Shown piece by piece: positions 17,110 to 26,235 of a DNA stretch of 64,000 nucleotides (position 1 is the first letter of the stretch; every line of letters starts with the position of its first letter). The position numbers were made by a program, and so were the translations under genes. The notes under the pieces were generated by a model. It saw only the letters and a list, made by a program, of their open reading frames with translations, did not search any database and was not told where the DNA came from. This DNA is from Nonomuraea rubra (lineage in GTDB: Bacteria > Actinomycetota > Actinomycetes > Streptosporangiales > Streptosporangiaceae). The stretch covers positions 5,439,001-5,503,000 of the forward strand of contig NZ_JACHMI010000001.1 of assembly GCF_014207985.1 (NCBI RefSeq), read 5' to 3'.

Positions 17110-18453
17110 GTGCCGGATGTGTCGCGGGGGCGCGATCGTGTCAAGCCCGGCAAGAAGAGCCGCCTGGCCGCGCGCCTTGGGGGGTGGAGCGGGCCGCCGG
17201 GGCCGTTCCGGCCGGAGTTCTGGCGCAGTCCGCTCCGCGGCCCCTGGCTGACCTCGGTGCTCGGACTGGTCCTGCTGGCCGGGATCACCCTCGTCGCGAT
17301 CACCGGACTGATCTCGTACGCCGCCTACGAGCCTCGGTTGCCGGGCAACGACACCACCCCGGGCAAGGGCCTGCTGGGCTTCTACCTCTTCGACTGGCCC
17401 ACGGACCCGGTCTGGTTGTACCGGGTCACCCAGGGCGCGCACGTCGTCGGCGGGCTGACACTGGTGCCGATCCTGCTGGCCAAGCTGTGGTCGGTCATCC
17501 CCAGGCTGTTCGCGTGGCCGCCAGCCCGCTCGGTGGCGGAGGCCGTCGAGCGGGCCAGCCTGCTGCTGCTGGTCGGCGGAGCGATATTCCAGTTCGTGAC
17601 CGGGATCCTCAACATCCAGCTTTTCTACGTCTTCCCGTTCTCCTTCTACCCGGCCCACTTCTATGGCGCATGGATCTTCCTGGCCGCCTTCGCCGTACAC
17701 GTCGCCATCAAGCTGCCCCGCGTCCTCCGCACTCTGCGGAAGCACGGCCTGCGCGACTACCTGCGCACCTCTGTGGCCGACACCCGCCCTGAGCCGCCGG
17801 ACCCCGACGGCCTGGTCGCCACCCACCCGGCGCCCGCCACGATGTCCAGACGCGGCCTGCTGGCCTTCGCCGGCGGCGGCTCCATGATCATGTTCGGCCT
17901 GTCCGTCGGCCAGTGCCTCGACGGGCCGTTGCGCCGCACCGCGCTGCTCGCGCCCCATGGGCGCCACTACGGTACCGGCCCCAACGACTTCCAGGTCAAC
18001 AAGACAGCGGCGAGCCTCGGCGTCACACCGGCCAGCACCGGCGAGTCCTGGCGGCTGGCACTCGTCGGACCGCACCGGATGGCACTTTCCCGTGAAGACC
18101 TGCTGGCGATGCCGCTGTACACCTACGCCTTGCCGATCGCCTGCGTAGAAGGATGGTCGACCGTCCAGACCTGGACCGGCGTACGGCTGGCCGACCTCGC
18201 CCGGCTCGCCGGGACCCAGACCGGCTCGGCAGGCGTCACCACCAGGTCTCTGCAACGCGGGGGCTACTTCGGCCAGGCCTCACTCAGCGCCGTGCAGGTC
18301 GCCGACCCGCGCTCGCTGCTGGCACTGCGGGTCAACGGTGCCGACCTGTCCCTCGACCACGGATACCCGGCGCGGGTCATTGTCCCCAACGCTCCCGGAG
18401 TACACAACACGAAGTGGGTGCGCGAGCTCGACTTCACCCGGAAGCGACCGTGA
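17110..18453 (+). CDS. Membrane molybdopterin-dependent oxidoreductase with N-terminal cytochrome b-like helices
   Basis: 447 residues from GTG 17110, preceded by GGGGGAT. Residues about 45-240 hold four to five membrane helices with His residues (GAHVVGG, YPAHFYGAWIFLAAFAVHVAIK) as in cytochrome b561-type domains. A short linker leads to a second leader-like MSRRGLLAFAGGGSMIMFGL, then a sulfite-oxidase/YedY-like Moco domain with the expected Cys ligand in LPIACVEGWSTVQTWTG. Both halves are fused, unlike the separate YedY/YedZ pair. It probably moves electrons between quinone and an extracytoplasmic substrate. GTGA overlap to the next gene. Confidence 0.8.
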   Translation: MPDVSRGRDRVKPGKKSRLAARLGGWSGPPGPFRPEFWRSPLRGPWLTSVLGLVLLAGITLVAITGLISYAAYEPRLPGNDTTPGKGLLGFYLFDWPTDPVWLYRVTQGAHVVGGLTLVPILLAKLWSVIPRLFAWPPARSVAEAVERASLLLLVGGAIFQFVTGILNIQLFYVFPFSFYPAHFYGAWIFLAAFAVHVAIKLPRVLRTLRKHGLRDYLRTSVADTRPEPPDPDGLVATHPAPATMSRRGLLAFAGGGSMIMFGLSVGQCLDGPLRRTALLAPHGRHYGTGPNDFQVNKTAASLGVTPASTGESWRLALVGPHRMALSREDLLAMPLYTYALPIACVEGWSTVQTWTGVRLADLARLAGTQTGSAGVTTRSLQRGGYFGQASLSAVQVADPRSLLALRVNGADLSLDHGYPARVIVPNAPGVHNTKWVRELDFTRKRP

Positions 18454-18962
18454 ACAGCCACAGCCGGTGGGCAAGGACCTACGGCGCTCCGCCGTGGCAC
18501 CTGCTCGCACTCGTCCTCTGTTTTCTGCTCGCCGCTTACACCGCCACCCGGGTGGTCGGCGCGGGAATATGGCCGGGCTTCCTGGTGTGGTTCGTGGGAG
18601 CCGTCATCTTCCACGATCTGGTGCTGTTTCCCCTCTACTCCGCCGCCGACCTCGCCGCCCAGGCCGCCACCACCCATACCCATACCCGTCGCCGTCGTCG
18701 TACAGCGGCTCGGCCTCGGCCGCCGGGGCGGCCGGTGGCTGCGATCAACCACCTGCGTGTGCCGACCGCGTTCTCCGGTCTGCTGCTGCTGGTGTGGTTC
18801 CCGCTCATCCTGCGCGGCGCTGAGCCCAACTACAGGGCGGCGGCCGGCTTGAGCACCATCCCTTATCTCAACCGATGGATTCTGATCACCCTGGTACTCT
18901 TCGCCGCCTCGGCACTGCTCTACGTGCTGCGACGCCTGGCCGCCGGGCGGGTCGGCCGTTGA
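18450..18962 (+). CDS. Small membrane protein of the glycosyl/Moco operon
   Basis: 170 residues from GTG 18450, overlapping the previous stop. About four hydrophobic helices ([67 protein letters not shown]) with a His/Arg-rich loop in the middle. I do not recognise a family. Tight coupling suggests a partner of the molybdopterin protein. It runs by TTGA into the GH15 relic. Confidence 0.7.
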   Translation: MNSHSRWARTYGAPPWHLLALVLCFLLAAYTATRVVGAGIWPGFLVWFVGAVIFHDLVLFPLYSAADLAAQAATTHTHTRRRRRTAARPRPPGRPVAAINHLRVPTAFSGLLLLVWFPLILRGAEPNYRAAAGLSTIPYLNRWILITLVLFAASALLYVLRRLAAGRVGR

Positions 18963-19143
18963 GTACCCCGCCGATCGGCGACTACGCGATGCTGTCGGAC
19001 TGCCGGTCCGCCGCGCTGGTCACCTCCGACGGCTCTGTCGACTGGCTGTGCCTGCCGCGTTTCGACAGTCCGGCGCTCTTCGCCCGGCTACTGGATGAAG
19101 AGGCCGGCTTCTGGGCGATCCGGCCGGCGAGCCCGGCTGAGGT
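18959..19143 (+). pseudogene. GH15 glucoamylase/trehalase-like gene, N-terminal fragment
   Basis: Starts at TTG 18959 (TTGA overlap with the previous stop). The opening [20 protein letters not shown] and [20 protein letters not shown] is the hallmark N-terminus of GH15 glucoamylase/trehalase-like proteins, usually about 600 residues. Here only about 60 residues remain before the IS3-derived element at 19144. No downstream part of the gene is found after the element, so this is a deletion as well as an insertion. Confidence 0.85.
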
Positions 19144-19637
19144 GAATGAACCGCGCCGAGTTTGATGGAGGCCGTGGTGTGCCCCGAGTTGAGTCCATCG
19201 ACTCCACCCAGACCGCCACCCTGGTGACCAGCGCGCTAGGCATGGCCATCGACAACCGCACGCCACCCGCCGGAACGATCATCCACTCCGACCAGTTCGG
19301 CTCCTGGGCCTTCACCCAGCGGGCCAAGGACTCCGGCCTGCTGCCCTCCATGGGCAGCGTCGGCGATCGCTTCGACAACGCCATGATGGAGTCGTTCTGA
19401 TCCCGGATGCAGGTCGAACTCCTCGACCGCCGGCGCTGGAACACCCGCATCGAGCTCGCCAACGCGAACTTCGAGTACCTGGAGATCTGGCACAACCGGC
19501 AACGACGACACAGCAGCCTGGGCATGCCCACCCCGATACAGTTCGAGAACACACCCACCGTGGCATGACAATCCAAAAACGCGACTCCACCCAACTCGGG
19601 GCACACCAGCCTCCAAGGAACCCGGATCGGTTCATTC
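19144..19637 (+). mobile_element. Internally deleted IS3-family derivative, 494 bp
   Basis: The ends are long imperfect inverted repeats (GAATGAACC at 19144, GGTTCATTC ending 19637; the similarity, including TGTGCCCCGAGTTG, reaches about 45-50 bp inward). Between them lies only the C-terminal part of an IS3 orfB. The left end joins directly to mid-orfB, so orfA and most of orfB were deleted while both ends remained, giving a MITE-like element. No clear target duplication is seen. Confidence 0.75.
19197..19568 (+). pseudogene. IS3-family orfB transposase, C-terminal remnant with nonsense codon
   Basis: Reads IDSTQTATLVTSALGMAIDN, IIHSDQFGSWAFTQRAKDSG (the usual GxQ after SDQ is missing) and SVGDRFDNAMMESF. 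A TGA at 19398-19400 stands where IS3 proteins have Trp; the frame then resumes as SRMQVELLDRRRWNTRIELA and WHNRQRRHSSLGMPTPIQFE to 19568. It is inactive on three counts: the missing N-terminus, the small internal loss and the stop. Confidence 0.85.
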
Positions 19638-19923
19638 CAAGCCGAGCCGATCTTCTTGGAGGTCGATCAGGAGCATGTCGTGGACATTCACCGCGGCTGA
19701 CCACACAGGGCAGCGGGAAGGTCGACACCTTGTGGGCGCCGCGGGCAGCTCGACGACCACGTCACGGCGCCTGGCCAGCAGATTGGCCAGGCGCCGCTGG
19801 TATCGTCGATCGCTTGCTCGTTTCCCGATCCGTCCGGCTCCCCGGCACCAAGCACACAGCACGCGCTCGGCACCGGGGGCATGAGGGCCGTTCCGCGGGC
19901 CCGCGGTCACGTCGAGACGATGG
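19638..19923. other. Spacer between IS3 derivative and GH5 gene
   Basis: A minus-strand frame (19632-19910, 92 codons, one CxxC) ends inside the IS repeat and could be a truncated gene, but codon use and homology give no support. Otherwise nothing is seen. Confidence 0.3.
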
Positions 19924-21393
19924 TCAGACGGCCCTGCGTGACCACTGCTGGTTGGTGCCGGTGTTGCACGGGTACTGCTTGAGGATCGCGCCGTCCGCGG
20001 TCGATGCGGACGGTACGTCCACGCATTTGCCGCTGTGTCGTGCCCGGAGCTGGAAGTAGCCGCCGTTGGCGATCAGCTGGAACTGCTGGTTGGTGCCGGT
20101 GCCGCAGGTGTACTGGATGAGCTCGGCGCCGTCGGCGGCCGAAGCGCTCACCACGTCGAGGCACCTTCCGCTGTGGCGGCTGATGATGCGCCAGTAGCCG
20201 CTGCCGGCGTCCTGGAACTGCCACTGCTGCCATGCGTTGCCGTTGTAGGTGTACTGGCCGACGCGGGCTCCGTTGTCGGTGTTCGGTTGCTGGACGTCCA
20301 TGGCCTTGCCGCTGTGGCGCACGGTGATCGCGTAGTACGTCGGCGGAGGGGTGGGGCCGATGGTGTCGCCCCAGGCGTACCGGATCCGGTCGGCGCCGGA
20401 GGGGTTGCGGACGGTCAGGTGGAGATCGGTGCCGCTGCCGCTCAGGGCGTACATCGAGTACCAGTCGTAGCCGATGTCGCCTGGTTTGCCGCCGAGGGCG
20501 GGCCAGTAGGTGCCGCCCATCTGGTTGTCCCGCATGACCTGGGCCATGGCGCGGATGTGGCGCACGAAGTTGTCGGTGCTGTTGGCGTCGCCGTAGTTGA
20601 GGCCGGTGGACATCGGCGCGCCGAACTCGGTCGCGATCGCGCGGGAGGCGCAGGTGCCCAGCCGCGTCTGGATGTGGTTCCGGAAGGCGTCGTAGGTCAT
20701 CGCGCTGTAGAAGAAGGCGTAGTGGTGGAAGGACAGCAGGGTCGCGTTGAAGCGGCTGTCGTTGCAGATGTCGCGCAGGTCCTGGCTGTAGCCGGTGCCG
20801 CCGATGAGCACCCGGTTCGCCGGGGCCGAGTAGTGGTGGGCGAGCCAGGCGGCGGCGACGTCGCGCCATTCGGCCGAGCTGTAGCCGTGCGGCTCGTTCA
20901 TCGGCTCGAAGTAGACGTTGCCGTTCGAGCCGTAGGTGCTGGTGACGCTGGACCACATCGTGTTCCACGCGGCGAGGTTCGTGATCCTGCCGCCGGAGGC
21001 GGCGCCGTCCTCCCAGTAGGCGAGGATGACCTTGAATCCGCGGGCGGTGGCGGCGTCGATGGCGCCGCGGTAGGCGTTCCACCAGGTGGTGTTGGCCACC
21101 GTGTGCGTGTTGATGGGCAGCCGGACGGTGTTGACGCCCATGGTGGAGGCCATGTCGTCGTAGAGGGCGCCGGCCTTGGCGCGTACGGTCGCGTTGCTGT
21201 CGGACTGGCTCAGGCCGTGCAGGACGAGCGTGCCGGTGCTGAAGTTGTCACCCAGTACGGCCCAGTTCATGCCTCGGAACTGGCTGGTGGCGGCATGGGC
21301 CGGCGCCGCGGAGACGACGAGGCTTGCCGCCGCGGTGAGCGCGGTCACCACAAGGGCGGTCAGTAACCGGCGTAACGCCGTGATCGGTGTCAT
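19924..21393 (-). CDS. Secreted GH5-type glycoside hydrolase with C-terminal RICIN (CBM13-like) module
   Basis: 489 residues from ATG 21393, with GGGAG 5 nt before it. A Sec signal peptide (LLTALVVTALTAAASLVVSA, cleavage after AHA) leads to a clan GH-A barrel beginning FRGMNWAVLGDNF. Catalytic Glu candidates are in NVYFEPMNEPHGYSS (acid/base, after Asn) and AIATEFGAP (nucleophile). From about 355 three ricin-type repeats follow (RHSGKAMDVQ, RHSGRCLDVVS, RHSGKCVDVPS with QQW-type ends), which bind galactose- or arabinose-containing glycans. GH5 covers many substrates; the setting suggests mannan, galactan or arabinogalactan, not cellulose. Confidence 0.85.
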   Translation of the reverse strand: MTPITALRRLLTALVVTALTAAASLVVSAAPAHAATSQFRGMNWAVLGDNFSTGTLVLHGLSQSDSNATVRAKAGALYDDMASTMGVNTVRLPINTHTVANTTWWNAYRGAIDAATARGFKVILAYWEDGAASGGRITNLAAWNTMWSSVTSTYGSNGNVYFEPMNEPHGYSSAEWRDVAAAWLAHHYSAPANRVLIGGTGYSQDLRDICNDSRFNATLLSFHHYAFFYSAMTYDAFRNHIQTRLGTCASRAIATEFGAPMSTGLNYGDANSTDNFVRHIRAMAQVMRDNQMGGTYWPALGGKPGDIGYDWYSMYALSGSGTDLHLTVRNPSGADRIRYAWGDTIGPTPPPTYYAITVRHSGKAMDVQQPNTDNGARVGQYTYNGNAWQQWQFQDAGSGYWRIISRHSGRCLDVVSASAADGAELIQYTCGTGTNQQFQLIANGGYFQLRARHSGKCVDVPSASTADGAILKQYPCNTGTNQQWSRRAV

Positions 21394-21724
21394 GGAACTC
21401 CCATCACTAGATCCAAATTCCTGGGTCGAACCTCACTTGCGACATCATCTTGATGACGCACCTCAGGGCCGCCCGCATCGTGCTGCTCCAGCAACAGGAT
21501 CGGCGGTTGTGGGACATTGCTGCGTACGTAGGGACGGCGGCGGTGGCTTACGTCGGCCGTGTTGCCGATGCCTTCGACGCCGTGCTGGTCGATGCCGGGA
21601 TCCGCGTCATGGCGCTCGGCATCCATCGACGTGATCGTCTTGGGGACGCCCTGCTTGGAGGCATCCTGAGGGCGTATCGGCATGCGGCTCGACCTGGCCG
21701 GATGATGAATCACCACCCACAGGC
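21394..21724. other. Intergenic region with weak gene relics
   Basis: 331 bp upstream of the GH5 gene. One + strand frame (about 21453-21530) reads LRAARIVLLQQQDRRLWDIA, reminiscent of the AraC-type helix-turn-helix, but it is too short and degenerate to call. Nothing else is supported. Confidence 0.3.
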
Positions 21725-23125
21725 TCAGAGGGTCGGCACGATCGGACGGATCGTTCCGTCTGCGGCGAACTCCATCCGGTCGACGGCCACCTCCCTGTTG
21801 GTCCCGTTCCCCGCTGGCACGGCGAACCGGTGGTAGGCGATGTACCACGTGTCGGTGTCGGGCATGCGGACGACCGAATGGTGCCCGGTGCCCTTGATCG
21901 CGGCCTCCAGCCGCTTCTGCAGCACCACGCCGCGCTTGGTCCACGGTCCCAGCGGGCTCGACCCGGTCGCATACGCCACTCGGTAGTCCTCGCTGCGGGT
22001 GTCGTTCTCCGACCACATGAAGTAGTAGATCCCGCCGCGTTTGAACACGAACGGCGCTTCGTTGTAGCCCGATGGGGTGATCGTCCGTACTTGCGCTGGG
22101 TTGAAGGAGGTCATGTCGCCGTTCAGCGGCACGACGCGGGCGACGCCCTGCCCCCAGTAGAGGTATGAGCGGCCGTCGTCGTCGGTGAAGACCATCGGAT
22201 CGATCGCCTGGCCGGAGTACTGGCCGGCGGCGATGAGCGGCCGTCCGAGCGCGTCCCGGAACGGGCCCGTCGGCGAGTCGGAGACCGCGACGCCTAGCTG
22301 CTTGGCGGTGTTTCCGGTGGCGGCGCCGCCGCTGAAGTACAGGTAGTAGCGGCCATTGGCCGCCGCGACCGCCGGGGCCCAGGCCGAGTCGTCTGCCCAG
22401 GACACGTCGGGGCCGTGATCCAGGACAACGCCGTGGTCGGTCCAGGTCACCAGGTCGGCGGAGGAGAATGCCTTGTAGTACGTGCCGCGCCAGCTCGCGT
22501 AGCCGTCGGTCGTCGCGTACAGGTAGTAGCGGCCGTTGATCGCGGTGACGTGCGGGTCGGCGAACAGGCCGGGAATCACCGGGTTCCGGTTCGTCTTGGG
22601 TGCCCACGGCGCGGCGATCCGGAACGAGCTGTCCGCGCGGAAGGTCGCGGTGTCCTGGTACGGGTCCAGCCAGAGCTCGAAGTCCCGGTGCCTGATCCGG
22701 CGGCTCGGATAGTTGTAGGAAATCAGCGACGTCGATCCGGCGACGGAATCGTCGACGGCGCAGAACGTGGCGTCAGCCCGGAACGTCGCGTCGCCGGTGT
22801 TGGCGTCCACACGCAGCCGCCAGTCGCGGTGTCGCAGAAATCGGCCCTCCTTGGTCTGGAAGGAGAAGCAGGAGGGCGTGGCCAGGCCGTTGACGATCGT
22901 GAAGGTCGCGTCGAGCTTGGTTTGGGTCGCGGCGGCCGAGGTGACCGGGTCGACGCGGCCGAGCGCGTCGGCGTGCCGGACGTACCGGCCGGGGTAGTTG
23001 ACCGACTCCAGGGACCGGGCGCCGGTCGGCAGCGTCGCCGCGAGCGCCGGAGCGGCCGTGGCCACCAGGTCGAAGCAGGCCAGAACGAGCGCGGCCGTGG
23101 CGGCCGCCCATCTGCTCACCGTCAT
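21725..23125 (-). CDS. Secreted exo-arabinofuranosidase: AbfB (CBM42-like) plus GH43
   Basis: 466 residues from ATG 23125, chosen because GGAGG lies 7 nt upstream; a longer frame has no such site. After a signal peptide (ending ALAA), residues about 30-165 form an AbfB beta-trefoil with three RH.D repeats (RYVRHADALG, RFLRHRDWRL, RRIRHRDFEL), an arabinose-binding fold. The GH43 five-blade propeller follows with its three acids: FADPHV (base), AIDPMVF and GYNEAPFV (acid). The order is AbfB then GH43; the well-known exo-1,5-arabinofuranosidases have the same modules. It should release arabinose from arabinan. A LacI-type palindrome sits just upstream. Confidence 0.88.
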   Translation of the reverse strand: MTVSRWAAATAALVLACFDLVATAAPALAATLPTGARSLESVNYPGRYVRHADALGRVDPVTSAAATQTKLDATFTIVNGLATPSCFSFQTKEGRFLRHRDWRLRVDANTGDATFRADATFCAVDDSVAGSTSLISYNYPSRRIRHRDFELWLDPYQDTATFRADSSFRIAAPWAPKTNRNPVIPGLFADPHVTAINGRYYLYATTDGYASWRGTYYKAFSSADLVTWTDHGVVLDHGPDVSWADDSAWAPAVAAANGRYYLYFSGGAATGNTAKQLGVAVSDSPTGPFRDALGRPLIAAGQYSGQAIDPMVFTDDDGRSYLYWGQGVARVVPLNGDMTSFNPAQVRTITPSGYNEAPFVFKRGGIYYFMWSENDTRSEDYRVAYATGSSPLGPWTKRGVVLQKRLEAAIKGTGHHSVVRMPDTDTWYIAYHRFAVPAGNGTNREVAVDRMEFAADGTIRPIVPTL

Positions 23126-23151
23126 GCGTGCCTCCGTCTGAGCGCCATCGA

Positions 23152-23165
23152 TGTTAGCGCTATCA
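23152..23165. promoter_or_regulatory. LacI-type operator TGTTAGCGCTATCA
   Basis: A 14-bp near-perfect palindrome with central GCGC, 27 bp upstream of the AbfB-GH43 start. The TTAGCGCTAA type is common before arabinose and xylose hydrolase genes in actinobacteria. The regulator itself is not in the window. Confidence 0.6.
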
Positions 23166-23303
23166 ATCTTGGCTGGAGAGCTGATTAGCATCCGGCCAGG
23201 TCAGGCACCGTCATTGGGATCGGTGACCGCGCCACCGCGCAGGCCGAGCCGCTGACGGATGATCACACGGGTGGGCCGCTCGGCGTGCCGAGCGGCCGGC
23301 GGC

Positions 23304-24827
23304 TCAGCCCCAGTGTTGCAGTAGCCGGTCGTACTCGGCCTGGGTGATCGGCAGGACGGTGCCGTGGCGCGGCCGGCCGGGCATGGTGTAGCTGGAGACG
23401 GGTGACCATTGCCGGGTGTTCAGGTCGGTGGTCGTGAACGGTACGTAGCCCCGGCCTCCGTACTCGTCGATGAACATGTACCAGCGCTCGTCGGTGTTCG
23501 ATTTGAAGACCAGCGGGCCCTCGCCCTGGCTGATCGCGTTGTTCCCGAGGCAGTCTGCGACGAAGGAGTAGGTGCGGTTGAGCATGGTCGCCGACTTCTC
23601 GGCGAGGATGAACTTGCCGCACGGGGTCTGCGATGTGCTCCGCTCGTCCTTCGTGAAGCGGTAGTAGGTTCCGTTGTGCTTGGTGATCGTCGAGTCGATC
23701 GTCGAGTAGCCCTTGTCGACCCAGATCTGCGCGGCGCTGAAGGTCCGGAAGTCGGATGTGGTGGCGTACATCATCCGGTTGTAGGTGGTGCCGGTGTGGT
23801 CGGGGTCGCCGGCGGAGTACAGTTTCGACGCCCAGAACACGACGTACTGGCCGAGTCCCTCGTCGTAGTACGCCTCCGGGGCCCATGTGTTGCCGGCCGT
23901 GTCCGGTGAGACGCGTGCCAGGCGTGGCGCGCTCCAGTTGACGAGGTCGGTCGATTCCCAGACCACGATGGACTTGCTGCCGGTCCGCTGGACCTGCTCC
24001 CAGTTGCCGTTGCCGTACATCCGCAGGTCGGTGGCGATCTGGTAGAACCTGTCGCCCTGCGGTGAACGGATGATGAACGGGTCGCGTACGCCGCGGGTAC
24101 CCAGGGTCGAGGTCAGCACGGGCCGTCCACCGTTGAGCTGGCGCCACCGGGTCGGGTCGTTGCCCTGGCTGAGCGCGAAGTAGATCTGCTCGCCGGCGGA
24201 GGTGTTCTCGCCGGTGAAGTAGGTGAACAGATAGCCGGCGTACTTCGGGGCCGATGGCGTGTCGGCCCGGACCAGTTGCCACTGCTGGTTGGCGGCGCCC
24301 GTGTCGGTGTACTGGGAGATGCGGGCGCCGTCGGCGGTGGACTGCTCCCAGACGTCGAGGGCCTTGCCGCTGTTGCGGTTGATGAGCTTGACATATCCGC
24401 TGTCGGTGTCCACGACGCGGAAGTGCTGGTTGGTGCCGCCGTTGTCGGTCCACTGGACGACGTTCGCCCCGTTCGCCGTGGACGCCGAGGCGATGTCCAT
24501 CACCTTGCCGCTGTGCCGGGCTCGGAGCTTGTAGTGGCCGTTGCCGGCGTCGGCGAACTGGAACTGCTGGCTCGCCTGGCCGGCGCGGGTCTGTTGCTGG
24601 ACGGCGGCGCCGTCGGCGGTCGACTGGCCGGCGATGTCGATCGCTTTGCCGCTGTGCCGGGAGACGATCTGGTAGTACGCCGCCGGGTCGATCACGGCCG
24701 CGTTCGCCGGCGGTTCCGTGACCAGTGCGGCGGCGCTGCTCGCGATCAGTGCGCCGAGGAGGACGAAGGTGGTGCGGCGTCTGTGCGGACGTCGCGGTGA
24801 GGTCCGAGCGTGGAGAGGCTGTGTCAT
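23304..24827 (-). CDS. Secreted RICIN (CBM13-like) plus GH43 glycosidase
   Basis: 507 residues from ATG 24827; frames extending further upstream have no leader. The N-terminus is basic then hydrophobic (RRRTTFVLLGALIASSAAAL), a signal peptide ending near ANAA. Ricin-type repeats span about 45-185 (RHSGKAIDIAGQS, RHSGKVMDIASAS, RNSGKALDVWEQS). The GH43 domain follows with VRDPFIIRS (base), an internal DSTI region and SQGEGPLVF (Glu). The substrate is probably arabinan or beta-1,3-galactan. It is 94 bp downstream of the esterase gene on the same strand and may be cotranscribed. Confidence 0.85.
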   Translation of the reverse strand: MTQPLHARTSPRRPHRRRTTFVLLGALIASSAAALVTEPPANAAVIDPAAYYQIVSRHSGKAIDIAGQSTADGAAVQQQTRAGQASQQFQFADAGNGHYKLRARHSGKVMDIASASTANGANVVQWTDNGGTNQHFRVVDTDSGYVKLINRNSGKALDVWEQSTADGARISQYTDTGAANQQWQLVRADTPSAPKYAGYLFTYFTGENTSAGEQIYFALSQGNDPTRWRQLNGGRPVLTSTLGTRGVRDPFIIRSPQGDRFYQIATDLRMYGNGNWEQVQRTGSKSIVVWESTDLVNWSAPRLARVSPDTAGNTWAPEAYYDEGLGQYVVFWASKLYSAGDPDHTGTTYNRMMYATTSDFRTFSAAQIWVDKGYSTIDSTITKHNGTYYRFTKDERSTSQTPCGKFILAEKSATMLNRTYSFVADCLGNNAISQGEGPLVFKSNTDERWYMFIDEYGGRGYVPFTTTDLNTRQWSPVSSYTMPGRPRHGTVLPITQAEYDRLLQHWG

Positions 24828-24921
24828 TGAACCCGTCCCGTGTGATGGTGAAGGGTGGCCGGCGCCATGTCGGGGCACCGCCCGCCCTGTCGTCCGAGCG
24901 GTGCCCCGGTCAGGTCTCGTG

Positions 24922-26235
24922 TCAGACGCGGCGGCGGGTGAAGCGCTGGTTGGAGCTGCCGTTGTAGGTCCACTGGGAGATGCGGGCGCCGTCGGCGGTG
25001 GAGTGTTCCCAGACGTCCATGGCCAGGCCGGACTCCCGGTTGACGAGGCTGATGACGTCACCGCCGTGGTCGACCACGCGCCACTGCTGGCCGGTGGCGC
25101 CGGTGTCGGCCTGTTGGACGACGTCCGCGCCGGTCGCGGTGCCCGTGGGCTGGAGGAACAGGCCACTGTGCCGGGCCTTGACGCGGACGTGGCCGTCGCT
25201 GGAGTCCACGAACTCGAACTGCTGGTTGGGGCGGCTGTTGGCGGTGTATTGGATGAGCCGTGCGCCGGCGGCGGTGGAGGCCTGGTCGATGTCGGCGGCC
25301 TTGCCGCTGTGCTGGGCCACCAGGGTGTAGGCGGCCGGGCCGCCGGGCGAGTCACCCAGCTGGGCTTCCCACCTGGTGTTGGGCCCGGCCGCGCCGGCCG
25401 GAAGGCGGTCACGGGCGGCGGTGTCGCCGTACATGGTCCAGCGGGCCCAGTCGACGACGGTGTTCGGGAAGCGGTTGTCGCTCCAGAAGCTGGTGTGGCT
25501 GCCGCCGACGAAGGTGAGGAACGCCTTGGGCCAGGTCATTTCCGTGTACGCCTGCCGGGCCGAGGAGTACTGCGTGGTCGAGTCGCGGTCGCCGTGGACG
25601 AACAGGACCTTGGCCGAGACCGAGCCGGCCGGGTTGCCCATGTCTACGCAGGACTGCGGGTTGGCGGAGATGATCCGGCTGTCGGGCCAGGAGGTCAGCA
25701 GGCCGTGGGTGGTCATGCCGCCCAGGGAGTGGCCTGACACTCCGACGCCGATGCCGGTGTTGATGTGCCCGGCGAGCGCTCCGCTGGTGTTGAGGGCGAG
25801 GGTCTGGGTGAGGATCTGCGAGACGTCCTTGGAGGTGTTGCCGTTGTTGACGTCGTTGAAGTTATGGTTGAAGTGCGGGGCGGGGACGATGAAGCCGGCC
25901 GCGGCCAGGGCCCGGATGATGAACAGCGAGTTCTGCGGGCTGCTGCCGTAGCCGTGGGTGAAGTTGTAGACGGGGAAGACGCCGTCGGCGACCGGGGCGT
26001 TCGTCACCGGGTTGCCGCCGGGGGCGCCGGTGGCGGGGTAGTAGACGTAGGTGGTACACGGGCGGCTGCCCCGGGTCCAGTCATACCGGCGCACGCCGAC
26101 CGCGAACGGCGTGGTCGGCGCCGTGTCCAGCGGCCCGACGGCGGAGAGCGCCTGCCCTGCGCCGAGCAGGGACAGGCCGAGGCCCGCCGCTCCGGCCGCG
26201 CTCACGCTGAGGAATGTCCGCCGTTGCATGGTCAT
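24922..26235 (-). CDS. Secreted alpha/beta-hydrolase esterase with C-terminal RICIN module
   Basis: 437 residues from ATG 26235, preceded by AAGGAG. A twin-Arg-like leader (MQRRTFLSVSAAGAAGLGLS) is followed by a hydrolase fold: oxyanion region NFTHGYGSSPQN, nucleophile GVSGHSLGGMTTHG, Asp in FVHGDRDSTTQY and His in FVGGSHTSFW. It resembles the chlorophyllase/polyester-esterase group. From about 310 three ricin repeats follow (QHSGKAADIDQAS, RHSGLFLQPTG, RESGLAMDVWEHS). It probably removes acyl groups from pectic polymers, preparing them for the neighbouring glycosidases and lyases. Confidence 0.82.
   Translation of the reverse strand: MTMQRRTFLSVSAAGAAGLGLSLLGAGQALSAVGPLDTAPTTPFAVGVRRYDWTRGSRPCTTYVYYPATGAPGGNPVTNAPVADGVFPVYNFTHGYGSSPQNSLFIIRALAAAGFIVPAPHFNHNFNDVNNGNTSKDVSQILTQTLALNTSGALAGHINTGIGVGVSGHSLGGMTTHGLLTSWPDSRIISANPQSCVDMGNPAGSVSAKVLFVHGDRDSTTQYSSARQAYTEMTWPKAFLTFVGGSHTSFWSDNRFPNTVVDWARWTMYGDTAARDRLPAGAAGPNTRWEAQLGDSPGGPAAYTLVAQHSGKAADIDQASTAAGARLIQYTANSRPNQQFEFVDSSDGHVRVKARHSGLFLQPTGTATGADVVQQADTGATGQQWRVVDHGGDVISLVNRESGLAMDVWEHSTADGARISQWTYNGSSNQRFTRRRV

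Noticed and set aside
19632..19910. 92-codon minus-strand frame with a CxxC pair
   Set aside because: No ribosome binding site, no recognised family, and it ends in the IS3 terminal repeat; kept only as a note.
21453..21530. AraC-like helix-turn-helix relic
   Set aside because: The similarity covers about 20 residues only and the rest of the frame is unrelated.
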